The notes beneath the pieces are model-generated. The model did not search any database and had not been told where the DNA came from. It worked only from the letters and a program-made list of their open reading frames with translations. Both the position numbers and the translations under genes were made by a program. This document shows positions 7,372-18,002 of a stretch of DNA of 47,050 bases, in pieces. Numbering within the stretch: the first letter of the stretch is position 1; every line of letters starts with the position of its first letter. This DNA is from Caulobacter sp. GTDB lineage: Bacteria > Pseudomonadota > Alphaproteobacteria > Caulobacterales > Caulobacteraceae. The DNA is taken from the NCBI GenBank assembly GCA_030645575.1, contig JAUSMJ010000019.1:1-47050 (forward strand), read 5' to 3'.

Positions 7372-7554
7372 CTAGCCGATCGCCGCCGCGATGGCGTCGC
7401 TGACGTACTGCATCTTCTCGGTGGTCTTGTTGCCGAACAGGGTCACCGAGCCGACGATGACCAGGAAGACCAGCGAGGCGATCAGGCCGTATTCGATGGC
7501 GGTGGCGCCGGACTGGTCGCGCCAGAAGGCCTTCAGACCAGGTCGCGCAGCCAC
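7372..7554 (-). CDS. Flp-type (type IVb) pilin, short
   Basis: A 60-residue Flp/PilA-like pilin. The prepilin-peptidase site and hydrophobic stalk are clear: DQSG / ATAIEYGLIASLVFLVIVG, with the Glu five residues after the cleavage. I choose the GTG at 7554 because it gives a 16-residue leader (VAARPGLKAFWRDQSG) like those of Flp pilins; an ATG at 7617 would add an atypical long leader deep inside mutT. The GTG lies within the mutT coding region (21-base overlap), so it is probably translationally coupled to mutT. No cpa/tad secretion genes are nearby, so it is an orphan pilin that must use a Tad system elsewhere. Confidence 0.82.
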   Translation of the reverse strand: MAARPGLKAFWRDQSGATAIEYGLIASLVFLVIVGSVTLFGNKTTEKMQYVSDAIAAAIG

Positions 7555-7943
7555 GCGGCCAGCGGCGCGTCGGCCGGCGGCATCGGGTAGTCTGACAACT
7601 TGTCGGGCTTCACCCACGCCAGCGCCTCATGCTCCAGCGCGGTGACGAATCCGGTCCAGCGCCTGCACAGATAAAGTGGCATGAGCAGGTGAAACGAATC
7701 GTAACCGTGGCTGGCGAAGACGAACGGCGCCAGGCAGGCCTGGGTGACGGAAATGCCCAGCTCCTCCTTCAGCTCACGGATCAGGCAGGCCTCCGGCGTC
7801 TCGCCGACCTCGACCTTGCCGCCTGGAAACTCCCACAGACCGGCCAGCTGTTTGCCCTGGGGCCGCTTGCAGATCAGCACCCGGCCATCGACGTCGATCA
7901 GCGCGGCGGCGGCGACGAGCAGCAGGGTCTTGGCGTCGGACAT
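7533..7943 (-). CDS. mutT: MutT-like Nudix hydrolase (8-oxo-dGTPase)
   Basis: About 136 residues with a complete Nudix box GGKVEVGETPEACLIRELKEELGI (GGKVEVGE... RELKEELGI: Gx5Ex7REUxEExGU). The flanking LAGLWEFPGGK and the C-terminal DALAWVxPxxL-like segment (EALAWVKPDKLSDYPMPPAD) match MutT proteins that remove 8-oxo-dGTP from the nucleotide pool. The ATG at 7943 is preferred over a GTG 21 bases upstream because it gives the usual N-terminus. Its last codons overlap the pilin start. Confidence 0.92.
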   Translation of the reverse strand: MSDAKTLLLVAAAALIDVDGRVLICKRPQGKQLAGLWEFPGGKVEVGETPEACLIRELKEELGISVTQACLAPFVFASHGYDSFHLLMPLYLCRRWTGFVTALEHEALAWVKPDKLSDYPMPPADAPLAAWLRDLV

Positions 7944-8047
7944 GGCGTCCGACCTAGCAGCCACACTGGCGCCACGCCAGCCGATCAGACAGGCGACAGG
8001 GCGCTATCCTCTGCTATGGAGCGCCATCCCTTCCGCAGGAGCACCCG

Positions 8048-8899
8048 ATGGCGACGCTGACCCTCGACCGCTGGAACCTCTCGATCGGCGACGGCCAGCC
8101 GCTGGCCGTGATCGCCGGGCTCAACGTGATCGAGGACCTGGCCCTGGCGCTGGACGCCGCGCGGACGCTGAAGGCGATCTGCGCCGACCTCGGCCTGCCG
8201 TTCGTGTTCAAGGCCAGCTATGACAAGGCCAACCGCTCGTCGCTGAAGAGCTATCGCGGGCCGGGGCTGGAGAAGGGTCTGGCGATCCTGGCGGAGGTCA
8301 AGGCGAAGGTCGATGTGCCGATCGCCACCGACATTCACACGGTCGAAGAGTGCGCGCCGGTCGCCGCCGTGGCCGACCTGGTGCAGATCCCCGCCTTCCT
8401 CTGCCGCCAGACCGACCTGGTGGTCGCCGCCGCCCGCGCGACCAAGGCCGCCGGCGGGCTGCTGCACGTCAAGAAAGGTCAGTTCCTCGCGCCCTGGGAC
8501 TGCAAGAACATCCTCGACAAGGTCAAGGAGGCCACCGACGGGGCGGAGATGACGCTGCTCTGCGAGCGCGGCAACAGCTTTGGCTACAACAACCTGATCG
8601 TCGACATGCTGGGCATCGGCGAGATGAAGAAGCTCGGCGTTCCGGTGACCATCGACGCCACCCACGCGGTGCAGCTCCCGGGCGCCGACCCGCGCACCGG
8701 CGGCGCCTCGACGGGCGGCCGCCGCGACGGCGTGTCGGTGATCGCCAAGGCGGCCGTGGCGGCGGGCGCCGACGGCGTGTTCCTCGAATTCCACCCGGAC
8801 CCGGACAAGGCGCTGTGCGATCCGCTCAGCTGCCTGCCGCTCGACGGCGCGGCGAAGCTGCTGGCGACGTTGAAGGCGGTGCATGCGGCGGTGAATTAG
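8048..8899 (+). CDS. kdsA: 3-deoxy-8-phosphooctulonate (KDO-8-P) synthase
   Basis: Condenses phosphoenolpyruvate with arabinose-5-phosphate to give KDO-8-phosphate for the lipopolysaccharide inner core. The 283 residues contain FKASYDKANRSS, SYRGPGLEKGL, QIPAFLCRQTDL, GNSFGYNNLIVDMLG and EFHPDPDKALCD. Residue 26 (GLN in AGLNVIED) is Asn as in the metal-independent E. coli enzyme, rather than the Cys of metal-dependent forms. A Shine-Dalgarno AGGAG precedes the ATG by seven bases. It stands alone, with REP hairpins after its stop. Confidence 0.97.
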   Translation: MATLTLDRWNLSIGDGQPLAVIAGLNVIEDLALALDAARTLKAICADLGLPFVFKASYDKANRSSLKSYRGPGLEKGLAILAEVKAKVDVPIATDIHTVEECAPVAAVADLVQIPAFLCRQTDLVVAAARATKAAGGLLHVKKGQFLAPWDCKNILDKVKEATDGAEMTLLCERGNSFGYNNLIVDMLGIGEMKKLGVPVTIDATHAVQLPGADPRTGGASTGGRRDGVSVIAKAAVAAGADGVFLEFHPDPDKALCDPLSCLPLDGAAKLLATLKAVHAAVN

Positions 8900-8915
8900 C
8901 GGACAGAGCTCACGG

Positions 8916-8955
8916 GGACAGGACATCAAGTCCCAAGGGACATGAAGTCCTGTCC
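8916..8955. repeat. REP palindrome, family A
   Basis: A 40-bp hairpin with outer arms GGACAGGAC and GTCCTGTCC around the core GTCCCAAGGGAC. It follows kdsA by 16 bases and could serve as a terminator-like structure. Confidence 0.82.
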
Positions 8956-8956
8956 A

Positions 8957-8995
8957 GGGCGGCCTGGCTGTCCCTCGGGACTGCCTGGCCCGCCC
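8957..8995. repeat. REP palindrome, family A, opposite orientation
   Basis: Core CTGTCCCTCGGGACTG inside a GC-rich outer stem (GGGCGG ... CCGCCC). Together with 8916-8955 it makes an inverted REP pair between the convergent kdsA and argJ. Confidence 0.75.
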
Positions 8996-9006
8996 CCTCG
9001 AGCCGG

Positions 9007-10449
9007 TTAGCTCCGGTAATCCCCGTTGATCGCCACGTACTGTTTGGTCAGGTCGCAGGTCCAGATGGTCGCCGATCCACGGCCGACGCCGACGTCGATG
9101 CTGACCTCCAGCTCGGGCTTTTTCATGTAGGCGCTCATCTTCGCCTCGGAGTAGTCGGGCGCGACCATGCCGTCGTGAGCCGCGACCAGCTTGCCGAAGG
9201 CGACGCTCATCTTGTCGCGGTTGACCGGCTCGTCGGCCCGGCCGACGGCCATGACGATGCGGCCCCAGTTGGCGTCCTCGCCGGCGAAGGCGGTCTTGAC
9301 CAGCGGGCTCTCGGCCACCGTGCGGGCGATCTTGCGGGCGCTGGCGGCGCTCTCGGCCCCGCTGACGTTGATGCGCACGAACTTGGTCGCGCCCTCGCCG
9401 TCGCGGACCAGCTGCAGCGCCAGGTCGAGCAGCAGGGCCTCGAGCTTCTCGCGGAAGTCGGCCAGCCGGTGGTCGCCGGCCCGGCTGATGCGCGGCGCCC
9501 CCGACGCGCCGGTGGCGAACAGCAGCAGGGTGTCGTTGGTCGAGCGGTCGCCATCGACCGTCACGGCGTTGAACGTCGTGCGGGTGTAGAGGCTGACCAG
9601 GGTCTGCAGCGCCTTGGGCGCGATGGCCGCGTCGGTGGCGACGAAGGCCAGCATGGTGGCCATGTCCGGCGCGATCATGCCCGAGCCCTTGGCGATGCCG
9701 TTCAGGCGCACGGTGCGGCCGTCGATCTTCGCGGTGGCCGTGGCGCCCTTGGCGAAGGTGTCGGTGGTCATGATCGCGCGGGCCGCGTCGGCCCAGCCGT
9801 CGTCGTCAAGGGCGTGCTCGACCTCGGCCAGGCGGCTGGTGATCTTGCCGTCGTCGAGCACCACGCCGATGACCCCGGTCGAGGCCATCATCACGTCGCG
9901 CTGGCGGCAGTCGAACCGCTTGGCCACGGCCCCGGCGACCCGCCGCACCGCGTCGGCGCCCGGCTTGCCGGTGAAGCTGTTGGCGCAGCCGGCGTTGACC
10001 ACCAGGGCCTGGACGCCCTCGCCGCCGGAGCTCTCAAGCTGTTTCTTGCACCAATCGACGGGCGCCGAGCCGACGCCGTGGCGGGTGAACACGCCGCCGC
10101 AGCTGGTGCCCTTGGCGAAGCGCATGACCAGCAGGTCGGGACGCTCGTGCTTGTAGAAGCCGGCGCGGCCGATGCCGATCTGGACGCCGGCGATCGGCGG
10201 CATCTTCGGGAACGGGACGGCCAGCGGCGACACGGCCAGGCCCGGCTTGCCCGGCGCCGCGGCCGTGTCGGGCGCGGCGGCCTTGTCGGGCCGTTTGGTC
10301 GTGGCCCGCTTGAGCGCCGACGCCAGCGGGTCGAGGGCGTGCTGCACGGCCTGGCCGACGATTTCGGCGGGCTTGGCGGCGGCTTCCAGCGCCCGGGCCG
10401 GCGTCAGCTTGCCGGCCTCCGGCTTCGGCTTCGATGGCGGCCTGGTCAT
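9007..10449 (-). CDS. argJ: Bifunctional glutamate N-acetyltransferase / ornithine acetyltransferase ArgJ
   Basis: Recycles the acetyl group in arginine synthesis. The autoproteolysis and nucleophile site is A-S-T191-G-V-I-G, preceded by GTSCGGVFTRHGVGSAPVDW and NAGCANSFTG, and followed by LNGIAKGSGMIAPDMATML. At 480 residues it is longer than the usual 400-415, because about 70 Ala/Pro/Lys-rich residues (KAAAPDTAAAPGKPG) precede the conserved fold at LAVSPLAVPFPKMPPI. No internal start between 10449 and that point is obviously better, so the extension may be genuine. The ATG overlaps the stop of the upstream isomerase gene (ATGA), indicating coupling. Confidence 0.95.
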   Translation of the reverse strand: MTRPPSKPKPEAGKLTPARALEAAAKPAEIVGQAVQHALDPLASALKRATTKRPDKAAAPDTAAAPGKPGLAVSPLAVPFPKMPPIAGVQIGIGRAGFYKHERPDLLVMRFAKGTSCGGVFTRHGVGSAPVDWCKKQLESSGGEGVQALVVNAGCANSFTGKPGADAVRRVAGAVAKRFDCRQRDVMMASTGVIGVVLDDGKITSRLAEVEHALDDDGWADAARAIMTTDTFAKGATATAKIDGRTVRLNGIAKGSGMIAPDMATMLAFVATDAAIAPKALQTLVSLYTRTTFNAVTVDGDRSTNDTLLLFATGASGAPRISRAGDHRLADFREKLEALLLDLALQLVRDGEGATKFVRINVSGAESAASARKIARTVAESPLVKTAFAGEDANWGRIVMAVGRADEPVNRDKMSVAFGKLVAAHDGMVAPDYSEAKMSAYMKKPELEVSIDVGVGRGSATIWTCDLTKQYVAINGDYRS

Positions 10450-11447
10450 TTCTTCGCCGGCGTGGCTGGAGCGGCGGCCTTGGAGGCAGGGGTCGGCGTC
10501 GCCGGCGTTGCGGGAGTCGGCGTCGCGGTCGCGGCCGGCGGCGGGGCGGGCGGGGCCGAGGCCGGCTCGCGCGGCGCGCCCGGCACCTCCTGTGTCTTGC
10601 CCAGCAGCAGCTGCACCTTGGTCCCGGCGCGCAGTTTCTCCAGCAGGTCGCGGACCTTGTCATAGGTCAGGAAGCGGACGATCTGCGGGCGGGCGGCCTC
10701 GAAGGTGATCGGCGCCTCCTGGCGTGTCTCCTCGACCTTGACCAGAGCCCAGCCGCCCTCGACCGCGAACGGGCCGATCAGGTCGCCGGGCTTGGCGTCC
10801 TTCAACGCGGCCACATAGGGATCGGGCATCACGTCGAGCGTGAAATAGCCTCCGATGTCGCCGCCGCTGAAGCGGGTGGCCGCGTCCGTCGATCGCTCCA
10901 TGGCCAGGGCCTCGAACGAGGCGCCGGCGGCCAGCAGCTTCCCGACCTGTTCGGCCTCGGCCTGGGTGGCGACGACGATCTGGCGGGCCTTGAGTTCCTC
11001 GGACTGTTTCGAGAGCCGCAGCTGTTCCTGGTAGAGTTCGCGGATGGCGCCGGGGGTCACGGCCTTCTCGACCACGCTCTCGACCAGCATGTCGCCGAGG
11101 ATCCGCTCGCGCGCGGCGGCCAGGCGGCGCTGGGCCACCGGATCGCGGTCCAGCTTGCGCTTCAGCGCCTCGGCGGCCAGCAGTTTCTGGTCGACCACCT
11201 CGTCCATCACCCGGCGGAACAGGTCCGAGGAGATGTCGAGCGGCTCGCCCTCGCTGATCAGGCCCTGGGCCACGGCCTCGCGTTTGACGTCGGAAGCCCA
11301 GACCGTCCTGCCGTCGATGCGCGCGACCGCCGTGTCGCCGGCCTGCGGCGGCTTTTCGTTGCCCTCCGGCCGGCCGCAGGCGGCCAGGGCCAGGGCCACG
11401 GTCAGAGCGATGACGACGCCCCACGCGCCGGTCGTTGCGGTCTTCAT
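10446..11447 (-). CDS. Peptidyl-prolyl cis-trans isomerase lipoprotein (parvulin, PrsA/SurA-like)
   Basis: An exported folding factor of 333 residues. It begins with a lipoprotein signal ending in the lipobox LAAC (ALTVALALAACGRPEG), so it is probably membrane-anchored in the periplasm. A helical SurA-N-like part is followed by a parvulin rotamase domain (ARQIVVATQAEAEQVGKLLA, FSGGDIGGYFTLDVMPDPY, IGPFAVEGGWALVKVEE) and a Pro/Ala/Thr-rich tail of about 45 residues. I start it at 11447, where the signal peptide begins; the frame is open to 11510 but adds a poor N-terminus. It overlaps argJ and lies back to back with the RAYT/secA region. Confidence 0.9.
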   Translation of the reverse strand: MKTATTGAWGVVIALTVALALAACGRPEGNEKPPQAGDTAVARIDGRTVWASDVKREAVAQGLISEGEPLDISSDLFRRVMDEVVDQKLLAAEALKRKLDRDPVAQRRLAAARERILGDMLVESVVEKAVTPGAIRELYQEQLRLSKQSEELKARQIVVATQAEAEQVGKLLAAGASFEALAMERSTDAATRFSGGDIGGYFTLDVMPDPYVAALKDAKPGDLIGPFAVEGGWALVKVEETRQEAPITFEAARPQIVRFLTYDKVRDLLEKLRAGTKVQLLLGKTQEVPGAPREPASAPPAPPPAATATPTPATPATPTPASKAAAPATPAKK

Positions 11448-11546
11448 GGCGGCCAGTTCTCCACGAGCGGCTTGTCCGTCGGTCCTAGCGCCTGGCCGGA
11501 GGCAGGACAAGCACAGCTAGTCCCGCCCTGCCGGACGGAGGGAGGG

Positions 11547-11586
11547 GGACGGTCTAAGCTGTCCCTTGGGACTGCTTAAACCGTCC
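11547..11586. repeat. REP palindrome, family A, at the RAYT 3' end
   Basis: A 40-bp hairpin GGACGGTCTAAGCTGTCCC / TTGGGACTGCTTAAACCGTCC with two mismatches in the 19-base arms. The TAA stop of the transposase lies within its right arm, so gene and repeat overlap. Confidence 0.88.
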
Positions 11587-12205
11587 CTGCTCGCCGTTGG
11601 CGAACGTCAGCCACGAATTCCGCATCGCCAAGCGGCAGGCCCGCCGTCTCGGCCACGCGCAGGGCCGTGAATTCTGGTGCGTCCGCGTCGTTCGGCTCAA
11701 GCGTATCGGCGAAGCGATCAATCCTCGACAGCAGCGGCTCCACCACAACGACCCCGTCGCTCCTTCCCGCGAGGTGAGCCCGGACGCTCGACCACGGCCA
11801 GTCCTCCGCGCGCGCGACCAGACGCGCCCGCACCGGGTTCAGAGCGACGTAGCGAGACGCGGTCAGCAGGTGACCTTCGTCCATGACGGTGGAGGCGAAC
11901 CGGGCCTGAAACAGATGGCCGCTCCAGCCGTGGCGGGCATTTATTATGGTTGTGTACCGGCGATGCGTCTCGCCGACCGCTCTGGCGAGGCCGGGCTCAT
12001 CGGCGGGCGTCAGGATCAGATGCACATGGTTGGGCATCAGGCAGTAGGCCCAGACTTCGACGCCGTGACGGCCGGTCTGTGTCGTGAGAAGGTCGAGGTA
12101 GCGCTGCTCGTCGCCCGGCTCGAAAAAGATCGCTTCGCGTCGGTTGCCACGCTGAGTGACATGATGCGGCAGGCCCGGGACGACAATTCGGGAGGAGCGG
12201 GACAT
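11576..12205 (-). CDS. REP-associated tyrosine transposase (RAYT, Y1_Tnp / TnpA_REP)
   Basis: A domesticated HUH nuclease that recognises REP hairpins. The 209 residues contain LPHHVTQRGNRREAIFF, the HUH motif H60-V-H62 (LMPNHVHLIL), GHLFQARFAS and the catalytic Tyr at about residue 119 in the family motif SRYVALNPVRARLV. Length and motifs appear intact. It is flanked on both sides by family A REPs (11547-11586; 12255-12292 and 12295-12357), the REPtron arrangement known for RAYTs. The same core recurs at 7172, 7228, 8916, 8957, 39541 and 39598 in this window, so this enzyme, or a relative, probably spread them. RAYTs are normally single-copy and vertically inherited. Confidence 0.93.
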   Translation of the reverse strand: MSRSSRIVVPGLPHHVTQRGNRREAIFFEPGDEQRYLDLLTTQTGRHGVEVWAYCLMPNHVHLILTPADEPGLARAVGETHRRYTTIINARHGWSGHLFQARFASTVMDEGHLLTASRYVALNPVRARLVARAEDWPWSSVRAHLAGRSDGVVVVEPLLSRIDRFADTLEPNDADAPEFTALRVAETAGLPLGDAEFVADVRQRRAGTV

Positions 12206-12254
12206 GGGTGCAATTTATACGCGTAGTCGTATTCCGCTCAAGCGTTTCCGCGGG

Positions 12255-12292
12255 GCGGGACAAGCAGTCCCAAGGGACAGCTTGTCCCGCCT
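12255..12292. repeat. REP palindrome, family A
   Basis: A 38-bp hairpin: GGCGGGACAAGC / GCTTGTCCCGCC arms pair perfectly around AGTCCCAAGGGAC. It lies upstream of the transposase start at 12205. Confidence 0.87.
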
Positions 12293-12294
12293 TG

Positions 12295-12357
12295 TCGGAC
12301 GATGGGGGCAGGCAAGCTGTCCCTTGGGACTGCTTGACCTGCCCCCATCGTCCGACC
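12295..12357. repeat. REP palindrome, family A, long outer stem
   Basis: A 63-bp element: 19-base arms (12295-12313 and 12339-12357, GTCGGACGATGGGGGCAGG and its exact complement) surround the family core CAAGCTGTCCCTTGGGACTGCTTG. This is the longest perfect outer stem of the family here. Confidence 0.88.
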
Positions 12358-12403
12358 TGTGGCGCAAAGGCGTCAGGCAACGGCGCGCTCGCCACCCCTC
12401 GCG

Positions 12404-12432
12404 TTGACACTGGCAGACCCGCTGCTTAAGTC
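12404..12432 (+). promoter_or_regulatory. Candidate secA promoter
   Basis: TTGACA (12404-12409), a 17-base spacer and TAAGTC (12427-12432), about 100 bases before the secA start. The match is good for a housekeeping sigma factor. The rest of the gap 12206-12531 holds only the two REP hairpins. Confidence 0.5.
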
Positions 12433-12531
12433 TCCCGCGCGCTTGAACGGGCGGATTTCCGTGCGCCCGAAAGGGCTTGCACGAACACCGAACGGCCGCC
12501 GCGCCCAACGTTTCATCGGATTTCCCAACGC

Positions 12532-15303
<2,772 letters not shown>

Positions 15304-15311
15304 GTTGAGCG

Positions 15312-15383
15312 GGGGACATGCACTTCAGTGCGTGTCCCCAAGCCAATCACGGACAGGGGACACGCACTGAAGCGCATGTCCCC
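15312..15383. repeat. Inverted pair of 28-bp hairpins after secA (REP family D)
   Basis: Copies at 15312-15339 and 15356-15383 are reverse complements with one mismatch. Each copy is also a hairpin in itself (GGGGACA ... CACT TC AGTG ... TGTCCCC). Placed between the convergent secA and carotenoid oxygenase, it probably acts as a bidirectional terminator. Confidence 0.85.
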
Positions 15384-15394
15384 GTGCCGGGTCC

Positions 15395-16785
15395 CTACGC
15401 CCCCACCCAGTTCCCGTGGAAGCCCAACGGCACGCGCCTGGGCATCTTCGCGCGGGCGAGCGGGCCCTTGTCCATGGCCTGGGCGTCGAACACCACGAAG
15501 TCGCTGCGGGCTTCACGGGCCACGTATTGCACCGCCACGATCCAGCCGTCGCCTTCGGCTGTGTCGGCCGAGCGGGGCACGAACACCGGCTCGGACACCG
15601 CGTCGCCGTCGTTGCTGACCCAGTCGGTGCGTTTGCGGGAGGTCAGGTCGATGTGGCTCAGGCCATTGGTGCGGATGTCGCCAGGCTTGGCCGTCTGGGT
15701 CGAATACCAGCCGTGGCGGTTGGCCTTGAAGGTGAACCGCTCGTCGTAGCGCGGGAACTCGCCGGCCAGGTCGTCCAGCGGCTCTTCCTTGATGACGTCG
15801 GACGCGTCGTTCAGGTTGAAGGTCCAGCGCACCAGATAAGCGCCGGCCTGCTGGCCGCGGCTGCCGTCGGCCAGCGGGAACAGCGGGGCGACGGCGTATT
15901 TCATCACATCGGCGACGATTTTCCCGTCCTCGTCCCAGGCGTTCATGACGTGGAACACGTAGCAGGCGTCGGTCTGGAACCAGCGGATGGTATCGACCGC
16001 CGCGTCACGGGCCATGACGCCGACCAGGGCGGGCTTTTCCGGCTCCCAGGCGAACGGCGGCAGGCCCTTCATCGCCCGCTCCATGCTGCCGCTCAGCGGC
16101 AGGACCGGGAACAGCACATGGCCGCCCGTCACCATGAAGTCGTGGATCATCGAGCAGTAGGGCGCCTCGAACGTATCGCGCCGCTTGAGCACGCCATCCG
16201 CGCCCATCACGCCGTAGCTGATGTTGGGCGAGAAGGGCGTCGGCGCGTCGGCGTAACCGAAGAACACCAGGTCCTTGCTGACGGGGTCTTCCTTGGGATG
16301 GGCGGTAACCTTGCCGCCGAAGTCCTGGTATCCGATCGACTCAAGGGTTTTCGGGTCCATGCCGAACGGCTGGTGACCCTCCTCCAGCGCCAGCAGGCGG
16401 CCGCCGTGCCAGAGGATGTTGGTGTTGGCCACGCCCGAGTCGACCTTGCCGAACACCTCCGGGTCGGTGGTCATCGGATTGCCGAAGGTGCCGAACAGCG
16501 ACTTGCCGGCCTTGTTCTCGGCCTCCCAGCGGGGGTGCGGACATAGCGGTTGCGGTAGTGAACCTTGCCGCCATCGACCCGGAAACCATGGACCATGCCG
16601 TCGCCGCCGAACCAGTGGTGGTTTGGGTCGCGCGGCTCGAATTGTGGGTTGGGACCCGTGCGATAGAGAGCGCCGCGCAGGCCGGCGGGGATTTCACCCT
16701 CGATGGCGAGCTCGAAGTCGTCCTCCGACCGGATCGGGGCGAAGGCGCCCGCCAGATAGGGGTTCACGCGCGCGTCACGGTCCAT
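15395..16785 (-). pseudogene. Carotenoid cleavage oxygenase family gene, frameshifted
   Basis: Retinal-pigment-epithelium-65/lignostilbene-type dioxygenase that would cleave a polyene or stilbene double bond using a four-His Fe(II) site. The first segment (MDRDARVNPYLAGAFAPI, GALYRTGPNPQFEPRDPNHH, WFGGDGMVHGFRVDGGKVHY, RNRYVRTP) breaks off near 16531-16540, and the reading continues one base away as WEAENKAGKSLFGTFGNP and MTTDPEVFGKVDSGVANTNI to the end (LGFHGNWVGA). The break coincides with a run of five C on the coding strand, so one base appears lost. Joined, it would be about 463 residues, normal for the family. It is either a recent pseudogene or a sequencing error. SD GGGGAGG precedes the ATG at 16785. 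Confidence 0.88.
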
Positions 16786-16804
16786 ACCGGCCTCCCCGAC
16801 CAAT

Positions 16805-16832
16805 CTTTACAGCGTCAACTTACGACGTAAAT
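16805..16832. promoter_or_regulatory. Candidate operator before the carotenoid oxygenase gene
   Basis: Contains TTACG-A-CGTAA (16820-16830), a perfect palindrome. The wider sequence, TTTACAGCGT near 16806 to CGTAAA, is an imperfect 26-bp palindrome. TTTACAG(T/C)GT also appears on the minus strand in the DUF2855/TetR gap (near 17948-17959), so both could bind the same TetR protein. This is inference from pattern alone. Confidence 0.35.
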
Positions 16833-16853
16833 TAACAACCGCAAGGGCGGATT

Positions 16854-17921
16854 TCAGGGCGTGCAGATGAATCCCTGATCCGGTGAGGCGACGGCGTCCA
16901 GCACGTCGAGATAGGTCTGGCGCACGGCGTCGGGACCGTTGCGCCGCTCGACCTTCATCCAGCGGGTGCTGTCGGCGATGAACACCGGCCAGGCCTCGGC
17001 GAACCGGGCCTCCAGCCCGCCCGGACCCCAGTCCTCGCGACGCTTCTTGATCCGGTCGGGGGCGAAGAAGAAGGTCGGCGGGGCGCCGGGCAGGCCGTGG
17101 TGGCTCTCGGGTTCGGCCTCCCAGTGGGTGCCGCCGACCACGCAGTCGTGGACCAGGGCCTCGCCGAACCGGTGATGCACGGCCGAACGCAGGCCCGCGT
17201 TGCCGGCGAAGTCGACATAGGCCACCGGCTCGTCGATGGCCGCCCCGCCCAGGCCCGCGTAAGGGATCACCTGGTCATAGTCGCCGAGGCTCTCGACGAA
17301 GGCGGCGTTGCCGGGCGAGGTCAGGCCGATCACCTTCACCTTGCCGGCCCGGTGCAGCAGATGCGCCAGGCCGATGGCCGTCTTGCTCGAGGCGCTGGAC
17401 AGCACCACCGACGCGGCGCCGTAGCAGCCGTTGTCGGCCAGCATGTCGTCGATCAGCCAGCTGGTCATGAACAGCGGATAGAGCAGCGACTGCTCGTCCT
17501 CGTGCGCCTCGACGCCCTCGACCGCGCGGTACTGGTTGTAGGCCGCGGCCAGCTCGGCGCGCCAGGGCGAGGTCTCGAAGAAGCCCGTCGCGGTCTTGCG
17601 CGGGGTGGCGGTCATGTGGGTCGACATCGGCACATAGCCAAAGAACCGCTGGCCGACGGCGATCTCCGGATGCCGCGAGGCCTCGACCACGGCGTAGCCC
17701 CACACCGGAATGCGCCCCCACCCTTCCGGCGCGGGATAGAATTTCCAGTAGCCCATCCGGTCGCCATAGACGGCGTAGGTGATGTTGTTGGCCGTCAGGG
17801 CGAACGACTCGACCCGCAAGCGGATGTCGCCCTCGGCCAGATCGGCGGTCGGCGCGGCATCGACGCGCGTCTGGTGCAGATCGCTCTTGCCGACGATGAA
17901 ATCCCAGGCGGGCTTTGACAT
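16854..17921 (-). CDS. DUF2855 family protein
   Basis: A 355-residue protein matching DUF2855, a medium-chain-reductase-like family without known function. Visible features are RVESFALTANNITYAVYGD, GRIPVWGYAVVEASRHPE, the Rossmann-like stretch ASVVLSSASSKTAIGLAHLL and the family pattern FFFAPDRIKKRREDWGP. SD AAGGGAG precedes the ATG. It is divergent from a TetR regulator 81 bp away and ends 68 bp before the start of the carotenoid oxygenase on the same strand, which suggests a shared catabolic or detoxification role. Confidence 0.85.
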   Translation of the reverse strand: MSKPAWDFIVGKSDLHQTRVDAAPTADLAEGDIRLRVESFALTANNITYAVYGDRMGYWKFYPAPEGWGRIPVWGYAVVEASRHPEIAVGQRFFGYVPMSTHMTATPRKTATGFFETSPWRAELAAAYNQYRAVEGVEAHEDEQSLLYPLFMTSWLIDDMLADNGCYGAASVVLSSASSKTAIGLAHLLHRAGKVKVIGLTSPGNAAFVESLGDYDQVIPYAGLGGAAIDEPVAYVDFAGNAGLRSAVHHRFGEALVHDCVVGGTHWEAEPESHHGLPGAPPTFFFAPDRIKKRREDWGPGGLEARFAEAWPVFIADSTRWMKVERRNGPDAVRQTYLDVLDAVASPDQGFICTP

Positions 17922-17945
17922 GGATCAGGCTCCCTTGCGGTCACG

Positions 17946-17978
17946 TCTATACACTGTAAACCTAAGACACAGTAGCAG
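17946..17978. promoter_or_regulatory. Candidate TetR operator between DUF2855 and tetR
   Basis: The 81-bp divergent gap contains ACTGT-N11-ACAGT within TATACACTGTAAACC ... GACACAGTAGC, the lowest-GC part of the region. Its position between a TetR gene and its divergent neighbour is the usual place for an autoregulatory operator. The exact boundaries are uncertain. Confidence 0.4.
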
Positions 17979-18002
17979 ATTCAAACAATCGTTTGGCGAC
18001 AG

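Noticed and set aside
8350..10665. A 771-codon rightward open frame covering the end of kdsA and most of argJ
   Set aside because: It is antisense to argJ and rich in Arg, Gly and His, as expected from a high-GC shadow frame; it matches no family.
11503..11530. A possible further family A palindrome (GGACAAGCACAGCTAGTCC)
   Set aside because: The central GTCCC-WW-GGGAC core is absent, so it is at most a decayed copy; not listed as a feature.
7172..12357. A CRISPR-like array
   Set aside because: The repeats are palindromic, irregularly spaced, and in both orientations with no spacers or cas genes; they are REP elements.
12208..12429. Short frames in both strands across the REP pair before secA
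   Set aside because: They read through palindromic repeats and give the same repeated peptides wherever the REPs occur (for example QSQGTA).
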